From an uncultured Nitrospira sp. (GTDB lineage: Bacteria > Nitrospirota > Nitrospiria > Nitrospirales > Nitrospiraceae): a stretch of DNA of 64,000 nucleotides. Below, in pieces: positions 7,984 through 17,137 of this stretch; positions within the stretch are counted from its first letter, which is position 1, and each line of letters opens with the position of its first letter. The notes under the pieces were generated by a model. That model saw only the letters and a list, made by a program, of their open reading frames with translations. It made no database searches and was not told where the DNA came from. The position numbers were made by a program, and so were the translations under genes. The DNA is taken from NCBI GenBank assembly GCA_902500995.1, contig CABVSR010000017.1:1-64000 (forward strand). Direction: 5' to 3'.

Positions 7984-9435
7984 ATGACACTCAATACCGA
8001 GATGCAGGTGAATCGCATCGACGACTACCTCTGGGAAATCCCGCCTACCGAGAAGCGGGGCATGTTGGTCCCCGCCAGGATTTATGCAAGTCCGGCCATC
8101 CTCGGGTCCATGGATCGCGGGGTCTTCGAGCAGGTCACCAATGTCGCCTGCCTACCCGGCATCCATCGATATGCGCTCTGCATGCCCGACGGCCATTGGG
8201 GATATGGGTTTCCCATCGGCGGGGTCGCGGCCTTCGATCCGGAAGACGGCATCATCTCTCCCGGCGGCGTGGGCTATGACATCAATTGCGGCATGCGGCT
8301 GATCCGCACAGACCTCTCCCTTGCCGAGGTGCAGCCGAAACTTGAACAGCTGATGACCGAATTGTTTCGCCGCGTGCCGGCCGGCGTGGGATCGCGCGGT
8401 TTCGTCACCGTACATCGGCGCGAATTTCGCGAGGTGATGCGGAAAGGCGCGGCCTGGTGCATCGCCCAAGGCTACGGCTGGGAGGAAGACCTCGATCGCA
8501 TCGAAGAGCGCGGCTGCCTCGGCGGCGCCGATCCGGCACAGGTCACGGACTACGCCATCGAACGGGGGATCAACCAACTCGGGACGTTAGGATCCGGCAA
8601 CCACTATCTCGAGGTGCAGGTCGTCTCTGATAAGAACATCTTCGATCGGGAGGCGGCCACGGCGATGGGTTTGAGGGGCCGCGACCAAATCGTGGTGATG
8701 GTCCATTGCGGCTCGCGCGGCTTCGGCCACCAAGTGGCGAGTGACTATCTCAAGGTCTTCGAAAAGGCCATGCGCCGCTACGGAATCAGCGTCCAGGATC
8801 AGCAACTCGCCTGCGCGCCCTTTCGCTCACCGGAAGGGCAGGACTACTTCGGCGCGATGAACTGCGCCGCCAACACCGCCTTTGCCAACCGCCAGGTCAT
8901 CACACATCAAATCCGCGAGGCCTTCGCCGCCGTGTTCGAGTCGACCCCGCATGCGCTCGGCATGCATCTGATTTACGATGTGGCGCACAACATCGCAAAG
9001 GTGGAACGGTATGAGAACGGGGAGTGGTTGGTCCACCGCAAAGGCGCCACGCGCGCCTTCGGGCCCGGTAGCCCTGCACTGCCGGACTGCTATCGCGCGA
9101 TCGGCCAGCCGGTGATCTGCGGCGGCTCGATGGAAACCGGCTCCTATCTCCTGGTCGGCACCGATCGCGCCATGCAGGACACCTTCGGCTCCACCATGCA
9201 CGGATCCGGCCGCACCATGTCACGCGCGCAAGCCAAGCGCACCGTGCGGGGCGAGCAGCTGCTGCGCGACATGAAACAGCACGGCATTCTGGTCAAAGCG
9301 GTGTCCATGTCGGGGCTCGCCGAAGAAGCCGGACTGGCCTATAAAAACATCTCGGAAGTGGTGAACACGGTGGACGGGGCGGGAATCACAAAAAAAGTGG
9401 CGGAACTGAAACCAATCGGCAATATAAAGGGCTAG
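7984..9435 (+). CDS. rtcB: RNA-splicing ligase RtcB
   Basis: A 483-residue GTP- and manganese-dependent RNA ligase that joins 2',3'-cyclic phosphate and 5'-hydroxyl RNA ends. The metal-binding GGVGYDINCGMR, GSGNHYLEVQ and VHCGSRGFGHQ motifs are present. So are HRKGATRAFGPG with the guanylylated histidine and the C-terminal MHGSGRTMSR. All key residues look intact. ATG at 7984 was chosen because homology begins there. It pairs with archease directly upstream. In bacteria this pair usually acts in repair of cleaved RNA or tRNA. No RtcR-type regulator is visible here. Confidence 0.95.
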   Translation: MTLNTEMQVNRIDDYLWEIPPTEKRGMLVPARIYASPAILGSMDRGVFEQVTNVACLPGIHRYALCMPDGHWGYGFPIGGVAAFDPEDGIISPGGVGYDINCGMRLIRTDLSLAEVQPKLEQLMTELFRRVPAGVGSRGFVTVHRREFREVMRKGAAWCIAQGYGWEEDLDRIEERGCLGGADPAQVTDYAIERGINQLGTLGSGNHYLEVQVVSDKNIFDREAATAMGLRGRDQIVVMVHCGSRGFGHQVASDYLKVFEKAMRRYGISVQDQQLACAPFRSPEGQDYFGAMNCAANTAFANRQVITHQIREAFAAVFESTPHALGMHLIYDVAHNIAKVERYENGEWLVHRKGATRAFGPGSPALPDCYRAIGQPVICGGSMETGSYLLVGTDRAMQDTFGSTMHGSGRTMSRAQAKRTVRGEQLLRDMKQHGILVKAVSMSGLAEEAGLAYKNISEVVNTVDGAGITKKVAELKPIGNIKG

Positions 9436-9519
9436 CGCGCCGGGTATAGGACAGCTCGCGCCGCTCCCGGGAGGCCGGGACAAGGGAGCCTTTCCGCCAC
9501 TCATTCAGCGCCGCCCACG

Positions 9520-9876
9520 ATGGAACAACGCCAGCACCCACGATTTCCTACTCGCTTTCGGAGTGCTTTCAGTTCGGTGAATCGCGTCGACGGAGACGGC
9601 ACGGTCGTCGATCTTTCACTGCGAGGCTGCGGGATCGTCACCCAGACGGCCCTCCATCCGGGCACCACGCTGACGCTCCACATCCATGTCCCGGAGCCAG
9701 AGACCACGTTGACCGTCCAGCAAGCGGTCGTACGCTGGTGCCGGGACGGGCGTATCGGTCTCGAATTTCTTTCCCTGCCGCCCGACGAATGGGCTCGCCT
9801 CCAACGCATCGTCAAGGCGCTCACCCGCCATCCCTACGAATTGGCTCACGACCGGCAGGACGAGTCCGGCGCCTAG
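9520..9876 (+). CDS. PilZ-domain protein
   Basis: A 118-residue single-domain cytosolic protein. It starts EQRQHPRFPTRF, the RxxxR part of the cyclic-di-GMP switch, and continues with VVDLSLRGCGIV, the D/NxSxxG motif. Both ligand-binding motifs are present, so c-di-GMP binding is likely. It sits 28 nt before a membrane sensor gene and about 1 kb before a GGDEF-EAL protein, so it could be the local effector of that enzyme. Confidence 0.85.
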   Translation: MEQRQHPRFPTRFRSAFSSVNRVDGDGTVVDLSLRGCGIVTQTALHPGTTLTLHIHVPEPETTLTVQQAVVRWCRDGRIGLEFLSLPPDEWARLQRIVKALTRHPYELAHDRQDESGA

Positions 9877-9904
9877 CGCCTCATCCGGCCGAGGAGGATA
9901 CAGC

Positions 9905-10633
9905 ATGGCTGACGCTTCCGCATCGCGATTGCCCCGGACCTGGCTCCCGGCGCTCCTGATCAGCATGATCGTGTCGGCAGTCTGTGCCGCGGCGCTCTAT
10001 GTGCTCCTGGCTCAGCAGGACCGCTCGCTCGTCGCGCAACGGAATGCCTCCGCCGTCATGGCGGCCGAATATAGCGCGCGCGCCACGGCCCGCACGTTGG
10101 CCTGGTTCACCGAATCAATCGGCGGCGAGAACTTCGCGGCCATCCAGCAGACCTTGGAACAACATGCCCGGCAGGCCAATCTCCTTTCGGTTTCCGTCGT
10201 CATGGCAGACAATGTGGTGGTCGCGGCCGCCGATCCCGCCGCCATCGGCTCCAGGCTTCAAGATACAGCCTGGCAGGCCGCAAGCCGCGCTCAAACCGGT
10301 GCCGTCATGCCGGGAATCGAAAAGGGCAGACCGGCGCTCATCGCCGTGGAGCCGTTTCGCCTGGAGAACCGCATGGCAGGATGGATCAGACTGGCCGTCG
10401 CGGCGCCGCCGGAAGCAGCGGCGCCGCGTTCGGACGACGATTTAGGCCGCGATGTCGCCCTCGTCATCGTCCCGCTGCTGCTCTTGATGGCGACCCTTTT
10501 GATGCTGACGATGCGCGGGCTGATGAGCCGGGTCCGCTCGCTTTTGACCGGTATTCTTCAGGAAGCCAGGGCGCAGACTCCTCATGCGAGGTCCGGTCGC
10601 GGCGATACCTCTGACAACAGCGAGATGGCTTAA
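9905..10633 (+). CDS. Membrane-anchored extracytoplasmic sensor-like protein, no output domain
   Basis: A 242-residue protein with a transmembrane helix near residues 15-37 and a second near 176-197. About 140 residues between them should be periplasmic, and the cytoplasmic tail of about 45 residues is short and basic. The layout is that of a sensor module (Cache-like) without HAMP, kinase or cyclase. GGAGG lies upstream of the ATG. It is between the PilZ gene and the REC-PAS-GGDEF-EAL gene, so it may pass a signal to one of them by contact. The exact family is not recognised. Confidence 0.55.
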   Translation: MADASASRLPRTWLPALLISMIVSAVCAAALYVLLAQQDRSLVAQRNASAVMAAEYSARATARTLAWFTESIGGENFAAIQQTLEQHARQANLLSVSVVMADNVVVAAADPAAIGSRLQDTAWQAASRAQTGAVMPGIEKGRPALIAVEPFRLENRMAGWIRLAVAAPPEAAAPRSDDDLGRDVALVIVPLLLLMATLLMLTMRGLMSRVRSLLTGILQEARAQTPHARSGRGDTSDNSEMA

Positions 10634-10847
10634 CGTCCGGGCATCCAGACGGGAGGGATATACGCTTTCCATAAGCAAGTCAGCCTGTATCCAGACGCTC
10701 CACAAGTGCTATTTCTCTGGCAGTTCTTCCAAAGTTTGATAGGCTGAATCGGATACGCCACCGAGGCCGCCCGCTCGCGAGAGAGACCAACTCCCGGAAG
10801 CGCGGCGCGATGCAACCGGCATTCGACGCACAGGGGACACCCGCATC

Positions 10848-12974
10848 ATGAGCCAAGCGACTCCCAAGATCCTCGTGGCCGACGACGACCCGCTCGCGCG
10901 GCTCTTCGTGAAAAACGCATTGGAACCGGCCGGCATGGATGTCGCTGAGGCTGCCGGCGGAAAAGACGCGCTGGCGAAATTTGAAGCGATCGGGGCAGAC
11001 CTCGTCATTCTCGACATCATGATGCCGGACATGGATGGGTATCTCACCTGTTCCCGGATCCGCACGCTGCCGCGCGGGAAACGGGTGCCTATTCTCGTCC
11101 TCACCGGCCTGGATGACGCCCAGTCCATCGGGCAGGCCTACCAGCACGGCGCGACGGATTTCATTACCAAACCCGTCAATGCCACGGTCCTCTGCCATCA
11201 CGTCCGATACATGCTCCGTACCAATCATGTGCTGCACGCGTTGATCCGGAGCGAATCTCGGCTGGAACTGGCCCAACGCATCGCGCGTATCGGCAACTGG
11301 GATTGGAATCCCAAGACCAACCGCTTCGCCATGTCGAACGAACTGTGCCGTCTCGTCGGCGTGCGGCCGCAGGATTTCGCCGGCACCTTCGAAGCGTTTC
11401 TCGCCCTGGTGCATGAGGACGATCGCCCCATCGTGACGGCGGCGCTCGAAAAGCTGGTCAAGCAACATACGCCCTGCGATATCGATCATCGCATCGTACT
11501 GCCCAACGGCACCGACTTCGTCATCCATCTCCAGGCGGAAGGTATGCGCGAAGAGGAGATGGACGACATCACGGTCATCGGAACGGCGCAGGACATCACC
11601 GAGCGGAAACAGGCGGAGCGGGCCATCCATCAATTGGCCTATTACGACAGTCTGACCGGCTTGGCCAATCGTGTCTTATTCAAGGACCGCCTGTCGAATG
11701 CCCTTTCCTATGCGGCGCGCCACCACCAGCACCTGGCCACGCTGTTCATCGACCTCGATCGTTTTAAGATCATCAATGACACGCTGGGACATACGGTGGG
11801 CGATCTGCTGCTGACGCACGTGGCGGAACGTCTCAGTGAATCGGTTCGCCAGAGCGACTCGGTCGGCCGGCATGCGGACCATGAGCCGATGCATGCGCTC
11901 GCCCGGCTCGGCGGGGATGAGTTCACCATTCTGCTGACCGCGCTCCCCCAGCCGGAAGACGCAGGCCGGGTCGCCCGGCGCATTCTGGAATCGCTGGCCC
12001 ATCCCTTCAGCATCGACGGGCATGAAATCTTTATCTCCGCGAGCATCGGCATTTCGATTTTCCCGTCCGACGGCTCGACGGTGGAGGCGCTGCTGAAGAA
12101 TGCCGACACCGCCATGTACCATGCGAAGGAACAGGGCCGAAACAATTGCCAGTATTACTCGTCCGGCCTGAATGCCGCGGCGGCCGAACGCCTCGATCTC
12201 GAAAACGAACTCCGGCGCGCGTTGGAGCGGGAAGAATTCGTCGTCTTCTACCAGCCGAAGCTCAATATCCACACCCGGCGGATTCTCGGCGCCGAAGCGC
12301 TGGTGCGGTGGAAACATCCCAAGCGCGGCCTGGTGCCGCCGGGCGTCTTTTTGAATGCCGCCATCGACACCGGCCTGATCCGCTCCATGGACGAATGGGT
12401 CCTGCGGGAGGCCTGCCGCCAGGTCAGGGCCTGGGAAAAGGCCGGACTTCCCGCCATTACCATCTCCGCCAACGTGTCCAACTCGTTGTTTCACGGCCGC
12501 ACGCTGCCTGCCACGGTCGCCGATGCGCTGCGGGACTCCGGCTTGAATCCCGCGCAACTCGAACTCGAACTGACCGAATCCATTGCGATGCGGGACGTCG
12601 AGGCCTCCGTGACGATGCTGGAAGGACTGCGGACCATGGGCGTGCGCCTGTCGATCGATGACTTCGGTACCGGCTATTCGTCGTTGAGTTATCTCCAGCG
12701 ATTTCCGCTGAGCCGGCTGAAAATCGATCAATCCTTCGTGCGCGATTTGCTGACGAACGAAAACAACGTGAAGATCACGCGCGCGATCATCGCCATGGCC
12801 CACAGTTTGAACCTGTCGGTGTTGGCGGAAGGCGTGGAAACGGAAGGTCAGTTAGCGAAGTTACTGGAAGAAGGGTGCGATGAAGTGCAAGGGTATCTGT
12901 TCAGCCGCCCCGTCTGCGCGGAAGATTTCGAACGGCTGCTCAGGGGCGATGCCGATGCCCGTACAGCAGCGTGA
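10848..12974 (+). CDS. Response regulator with PAS, GGDEF and EAL domains
   Basis: A 708-residue protein. The receiver domain (about 1-125) has phosphoacceptor Asp in LVILDIMMPDMDG. A PAS domain (about 135-255) is followed by GGDEF (about 265-440) with intact GGDEF, then EAL (about 455-700). EALVRW, the ELTES glutamate, DDFGTGYSS, the KIDQSF lysine and AEGVET are all present, so both diguanylate cyclase and phosphodiesterase active sites look intact. The RQSD inhibitory-site motif is separated from ARLGGDEF by a 12-residue insert, GRHADHEPMHAL. No kinase gene is adjacent. The 3' end overlaps the convergent TPR gene by 35 bp. Confidence 0.92.
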   Translation: MSQATPKILVADDDPLARLFVKNALEPAGMDVAEAAGGKDALAKFEAIGADLVILDIMMPDMDGYLTCSRIRTLPRGKRVPILVLTGLDDAQSIGQAYQHGATDFITKPVNATVLCHHVRYMLRTNHVLHALIRSESRLELAQRIARIGNWDWNPKTNRFAMSNELCRLVGVRPQDFAGTFEAFLALVHEDDRPIVTAALEKLVKQHTPCDIDHRIVLPNGTDFVIHLQAEGMREEEMDDITVIGTAQDITERKQAERAIHQLAYYDSLTGLANRVLFKDRLSNALSYAARHHQHLATLFIDLDRFKIINDTLGHTVGDLLLTHVAERLSESVRQSDSVGRHADHEPMHALARLGGDEFTILLTALPQPEDAGRVARRILESLAHPFSIDGHEIFISASIGISIFPSDGSTVEALLKNADTAMYHAKEQGRNNCQYYSSGLNAAAAERLDLENELRRALEREEFVVFYQPKLNIHTRRILGAEALVRWKHPKRGLVPPGVFLNAAIDTGLIRSMDEWVLREACRQVRAWEKAGLPAITISANVSNSLFHGRTLPATVADALRDSGLNPAQLELELTESIAMRDVEASVTMLEGLRTMGVRLSIDDFGTGYSSLSYLQRFPLSRLKIDQSFVRDLLTNENNVKITRAIIAMAHSLNLSVLAEGVETEGQLAKLLEEGCDEVQGYLFSRPVCAEDFERLLRGDADARTAA

Positions 12975-14631
12975 TGTTGATCCGCCGGTTGGTGAGTCCT
13001 TCCTTAAACGCAATGTCGTCGGTTTCATGAAACAGATCTGAGTTGAACAGAACCGCCCGATTGGCGCGATACGGAATCTTGATTTCCTTCGCCCCTTGCG
13101 ACGTGAGCCAGTCGTAAATACTGCCCCGGGCCTTGTCGCTATTATAGGTTTTGAAGTCCCAGTCCCTGGGCGCTTCCTTATCCCACACCACCAGCCCGCC
13201 GCTCTCGGGATTGAGATTCGCCTCATCCGGCGTAATCCAGAAATTGACGTTCACCGCGGCCGCGTCGGCATGAATGTTCAGCCCGCGCCTGGCGCTATCG
13301 TGTTTGAACGCCCAGGCCTGAGTGAGACGATGCGTGCCGAAGATGCGCGGCAGCCGCCGGCGGAGCTCCTCCGAAATTTGCAGCAGCAGGGGAGAAGCGA
13401 ACCCGTCGCCGAGAAACGCCCCGATGTATCCGTTCTCGTAATCCTTCTTCCAGATGGTCGACGTCCAGCAAAACTCGCGCAGGCGACGGAGCGCGTCTTC
13501 CGACAGTAAGCCATCGATAAAAACGACCTCCGGCTGGGACGCCAGATAACGGGCTTCGATCGCGGCATGGTCCAGATCCGGCGACAGCGCGCCTTCAGCG
13601 ATCGGGTCACAAGGCGCGATGTACAGGAGCCGGTTGAACGAAGGAGCGACCGGCTGCAAGTCGGCAGGGGCGATGGCAACGCGATTCGGCGAGGCGGTGC
13701 CCGGAGCCGGCTTGAGCCGTTCGCGCAACCGAAGGAGAGCCTCGTGGTACCCGCGCCATTCCTCCCCCAGCAACCCGCGCTCAAACAGATAGCCGATTTG
13801 CTCGGCATCGTGTTTCACACGCGAGCGAAAGACGCCTGAGTCGGTGACGGGGCGGCCGTGCGCATACTTGGCCTTGGCCGTGTCGGCAAAACAGCGCAGA
13901 GCACGAGGAATATCTTCCCGCCAGATCCACGCGATCCCCAGATTATAGAGCGCGGTGCCGTAGCCGGGCTGGGCTTGCAACGCGCGTTCGAAACAACGGA
14001 TGGCCTCATCCACATGCCCTTGTTCGAGCAACACCAATCCTAAGTTGTTGTGCGCCTCGGCATGCGCGGGCTTCAAGGCGATGGCCTTCCGGTACTCGTC
14101 TGCCGCGGCATCGAGCTGCCTCTGTGCTTTCAACACGACGCCGAGATTGTTGTGCCCTTCGGCATGATCGGGATTGATCGCTAGTACCTGTTCGTACGTC
14201 GCGCGCGCCTCCGCCAGACGCCCTGATTCTCGATAGATGTTCCCGAGGTTGGTACGGGGCTCGATGTAGCGAGGGTTGAGCTGAATGGCTCGAGTGTAGG
14301 CGTCGATGGCGTCGGGAAGCAGTCCCGCGCGTTGCAGCACCACGCCATGATTGAAGCAGTACACGGGATTGCGCGCATCGGCCGCGCGAGCCTGGGCGAG
14401 GCGGGTGAGCGCGTCCCGGAGGTTGCCGCGCCGGTACAACAACAGGCCCAGTCCGTGGAGGGCATCCGGCTGGAGAGGGCTCCGGGTGATCAGTTGCTCA
14501 TAGGCGCGTTGGGCGTCATCCAGGCGGCCGGCCTGGTGATGCAACTGGGCCTCGCGCAAACCGGCCGAGGCTGCGGCTCCGGACTCTGTTCCGCGCAACT
14601 TTTCTTCGCGGCGACGCTCTTCACGATTCAT
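12940..14631 (-). CDS. TPR protein with C-terminal 2OG-Fe(II) oxygenase-like domain
   Basis: A 563-residue protein. Residues about 25-260 hold consecutive tetratricopeptide repeats with typical PDHAEGHNNLGVVLKAQRQL units, a protein-interaction scaffold. The C-terminal part from about 380 resembles 2-oxoglutarate/Fe(II) hydroxylases: NIHADAAAVNVNFWITPD supplies the HxD pair, and LFNSDLFHETD plus RRINITLLYG supply the distal His and Arg. A peptidyl or small-molecule hydroxylase is likely, but the substrate is unknown. It is the last gene of a minus-strand group after HDOD and sthA. Confidence 0.8.
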   Translation of the reverse strand: MNREERRREEKLRGTESGAAASAGLREAQLHHQAGRLDDAQRAYEQLITRSPLQPDALHGLGLLLYRRGNLRDALTRLAQARAADARNPVYCFNHGVVLQRAGLLPDAIDAYTRAIQLNPRYIEPRTNLGNIYRESGRLAEARATYEQVLAINPDHAEGHNNLGVVLKAQRQLDAAADEYRKAIALKPAHAEAHNNLGLVLLEQGHVDEAIRCFERALQAQPGYGTALYNLGIAWIWREDIPRALRCFADTAKAKYAHGRPVTDSGVFRSRVKHDAEQIGYLFERGLLGEEWRGYHEALLRLRERLKPAPGTASPNRVAIAPADLQPVAPSFNRLLYIAPCDPIAEGALSPDLDHAAIEARYLASQPEVVFIDGLLSEDALRRLREFCWTSTIWKKDYENGYIGAFLGDGFASPLLLQISEELRRRLPRIFGTHRLTQAWAFKHDSARRGLNIHADAAAVNVNFWITPDEANLNPESGGLVVWDKEAPRDWDFKTYNSDKARGSIYDWLTSQGAKEIKIPYRANRAVLFNSDLFHETDDIAFKEGLTNRRINITLLYGHRHRP

Positions 14632-14725
14632 GAGATCCCCCCGTCGATCGGAAGACCGGCCGATCGAGAGAGTAGCGCAGATCAGGGACGGGGGTCAAAG
14701 GACACGAGGAGGGGACCAGGGGAGA

Positions 14726-16144
14726 TCAGGCCGCTTGGGCCTGGTCCTGCCGTTTCCGGCGTTGGCCCAGAATATCGAGCGCGGCCACACGATAGGCTTC
14801 GGCAAAGGTGGGAAAGCTAAAAATGGTATCGATAAACCGGTCGATGGTCGCTCCATCCTGCAGCGCCATCTGGCCTAAGTGAATCAGCTCCGCCGCATGC
14901 TCGCCGACGATCTGCACGCCGAGCAGGCGCTCGCCGGACGGGTCGGCAACCAGCTTCAACAGCCCGTCGCAGGCGCCGGTAATCTGCCCTTTGGCGATTT
15001 CTGTAAACGGCGCGCGGCCGACGATGGGACCCCGATAGCGGTCGGCGGCCTGTTCCTCGTCGAGTCCGATGGAGGCGATTTCCGGAATGGTGTAAATGCC
15101 GATGGGAACCTGATCAGCCGAATCACCGACCGGCAGACCTAGGGCATGGCTCACGGCGCGCCGGCCGTCTTCCATGGCCTGGGACGCGAGAGCGGGCGGG
15201 CGCCCCAGCATGTCGCCGGCCGCAAAAATGTGCGGCACCGCCGTCTGCCCGTACTCGTTCACCGGCAGGTGACCCTTTTCGTCGAGCGATAGTCCCGCCG
15301 CCTCCAGGTTCAACTCCTCGACATTTGGTTGCCGTCCCAGCGCCACCAGCATTTTCTCGCTCTTGACCGCCATGCCGTTGGCCAGCCGAGCGACGACGGA
15401 GGACACGCCGTCCCACGCCACCTCGGTGACCGTGTGGCCGGAATAAAACCGTCCGCCCTGGCGTTCGATGCTGCGTTGAAACACCGCGACGATTTCCTGA
15501 TCCATGAAGGGAAGCGGGCGCTTCGCCCGATCGATGATGGTGACTTCCACCCCCAATAATGCAAAAGTCGCCGCATATTCGCAGGCGATGACGCCGCCGC
15601 CCAAGATCGTCAACGAACGGGGTAGATAAATCATCGACAAGATCGAATCACTATCCAGCACATGTTCATGGTCGACGGGAATCTCGGGAACAGACGAGGG
15701 ACGGGATCCGGTCGCCAGCACGATCATATCGGCGGTCAGCGTTTGGCTGGCGCCGTCGACGGTTTCCAATTGGACTTCGTGCGGGGAGAGCAGTCGGGCC
15801 CGGCCGTGCCGGTAGGTCACGCCGTTGCGCGTCAGTTGCCCGGCCATATAACACTCATGCGCTTTCACGACCTCATCGAGGCGGTGGAGGAGAACGGCCA
15901 TCGGCACATCGAGACGCATCTTGCCTTCGAAAACTTCGTTCGATCGTTTCAAACGCTCGAACTGCAGAGCCGTCTCGCGCAGGGTCTTGCTGGGAATCGT
16001 GCCCCGGTACACGCAATTGCCGCCGATGCCCGGCTCCTGCTCGATCAGGACGACCTTCTTGCCGGCCTTGGCACCCTGGATCGCGGCCTTCTGCCCCGCC
16101 GGTCCGCTGCCGACTACGACGATGTCATAGGCGCTCGCCGGCAT
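14726..16144 (-). CDS. sthA: Soluble pyridine nucleotide transhydrogenase
   Basis: A 472-residue FAD-dependent two-dinucleotide-binding-domain oxidoreductase transferring hydride between NADPH and NAD. The FAD site is VVGSGPAGQKAA. The position of the redox disulfide of related enzymes reads GNCVYRGTIPSK, with the second cysteine replaced by threonine. That loss distinguishes SthA from lipoamide or mercuric reductases. The ATG at 16144 overlaps the HDOD stop by one base (TGATG); a GTG three bases earlier is also possible. The overlap indicates coupled translation with the HDOD gene. Confidence 0.88.
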   Translation of the reverse strand: MPASAYDIVVVGSGPAGQKAAIQGAKAGKKVVLIEQEPGIGGNCVYRGTIPSKTLRETALQFERLKRSNEVFEGKMRLDVPMAVLLHRLDEVVKAHECYMAGQLTRNGVTYRHGRARLLSPHEVQLETVDGASQTLTADMIVLATGSRPSSVPEIPVDHEHVLDSDSILSMIYLPRSLTILGGGVIACEYAATFALLGVEVTIIDRAKRPLPFMDQEIVAVFQRSIERQGGRFYSGHTVTEVAWDGVSSVVARLANGMAVKSEKMLVALGRQPNVEELNLEAAGLSLDEKGHLPVNEYGQTAVPHIFAAGDMLGRPPALASQAMEDGRRAVSHALGLPVGDSADQVPIGIYTIPEIASIGLDEEQAADRYRGPIVGRAPFTEIAKGQITGACDGLLKLVADPSGERLLGVQIVGEHAAELIHLGQMALQDGATIDRFIDTIFSFPTFAEAYRVAALDILGQRRKRQDQAQAA

Positions 16145-17061
16145 CACAATGGCATCGCCTCCACGACGGCCTGGACCTTGTCTTTATGCGCTAAGAGCGC
16201 GTCGATATCTTTGGGGTATAGGTTCAAGTCGGCAAATATCGGATGGTCTCGCACCGTGGCCTCATCGAATCCCTCAGGATCGAGAAAATGTTTGGCCAAC
16301 CGGCCGGCCAGGCAGGTCGTCATACATTCTTGCTTGGCCGTTTTGGCGTAATGGTAATCCACATGAAACCCGATCGATTCCACCACCGGCGGCGGGAGGC
16401 CCCAGTCATCGGCAACCAGCAGGCCCACTTGAATGTAATAGCCGTCGAGGAGTTGATGGAGAAGATCCTGGGTCAAAGGACTGCTCAATTCCTTGGACAG
16501 GGCGACCAGCGTCTGCAACACGACCGGCCGGCCGATCCCATGCAGCAGACCGCACAAGTACGCGCTTTCCACATTGAACCGGCGCATGCGCGCGATTTCT
16601 TTCGCGTAGGCGCCGCTGGCGAGGGAATAATGCCACAGGCTCTTGACTTCCCCATCCCATCCCGGCACTTTGAAGGCGCTGCCTTTGATGGACGCAGAGA
16701 AGGCCAATTCGGACATCAAATTCATCCCCAGCATGGACACCGCATGCTGCAGCGAAACAACGGGATTACGGGTCATATAGGCCGGAGAATTGGCAATACG
16801 GATGACATGGGCGGCGAGCGCTTGATCTTGGTGGATGAGCGCGGCCAGTTTGGCGGCTTCGGCATCGGGATCGTAGACCATGGCCAGGATGCGGGAAGCC
16901 ACCTGTGGCAGAAGCGGGAGTTCGATGGCGCCTTTCCGGATCCGTTCAATCAGGAGCTGTTCCAGCGGGCTGGTTGAGGCCGGGTCTGACATTGGGACAA
17001 GTTCAGCACTCATAGGACTCACACCACAGGTCAAGGTTGCGAGATTGTCGTCGTTGTACAT
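16144..17061 (-). CDS. HDOD-domain protein
   Basis: A 305-residue protein whose core (from about residue 40) is an HDOD domain. It has LPQVASRILAMVYDPDAEAA, then SMLGMNLMSELAFSAS and a conserved YLCGLLHGIGRPV segment. HDOD proteins are signalling relatives of HD hydrolases that usually lack full catalysis and often act in c-di-GMP or two-component networks, which fits the GGDEF-EAL gene nearby. ATG at 17061 is used; internal ATGs at 17013 and 16992 would remove a non-conserved leader. It is the first gene of the HDOD-sthA-TPR group. Confidence 0.82.
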   Translation of the reverse strand: MYNDDNLATLTCGVSPMSAELVPMSDPASTSPLEQLLIERIRKGAIELPLLPQVASRILAMVYDPDAEAAKLAALIHQDQALAAHVIRIANSPAYMTRNPVVSLQHAVSMLGMNLMSELAFSASIKGSAFKVPGWDGEVKSLWHYSLASGAYAKEIARMRRFNVESAYLCGLLHGIGRPVVLQTLVALSKELSSPLTQDLLHQLLDGYYIQVGLLVADDWGLPPPVVESIGFHVDYHYAKTAKQECMTTCLAGRLAKHFLDPEGFDEATVRDHPIFADLNLYPKDIDALLAHKDKVQAVVEAMPL

Positions 17062-17137
17062 CCTTTTCGGTTCGTTTCACCCAAAACCTTAACCGTCCGC
17101 TTTCACGAACCTTTCTCTCCAGGGAGGAGTACCATCC

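Noticed and set aside
10634-10847. c-di-GMP riboswitch before the GGDEF-EAL gene
   Set aside because: The location is suggestive, but I could not find the conserved GEMM core or its paired stems in this 214-nt gap.
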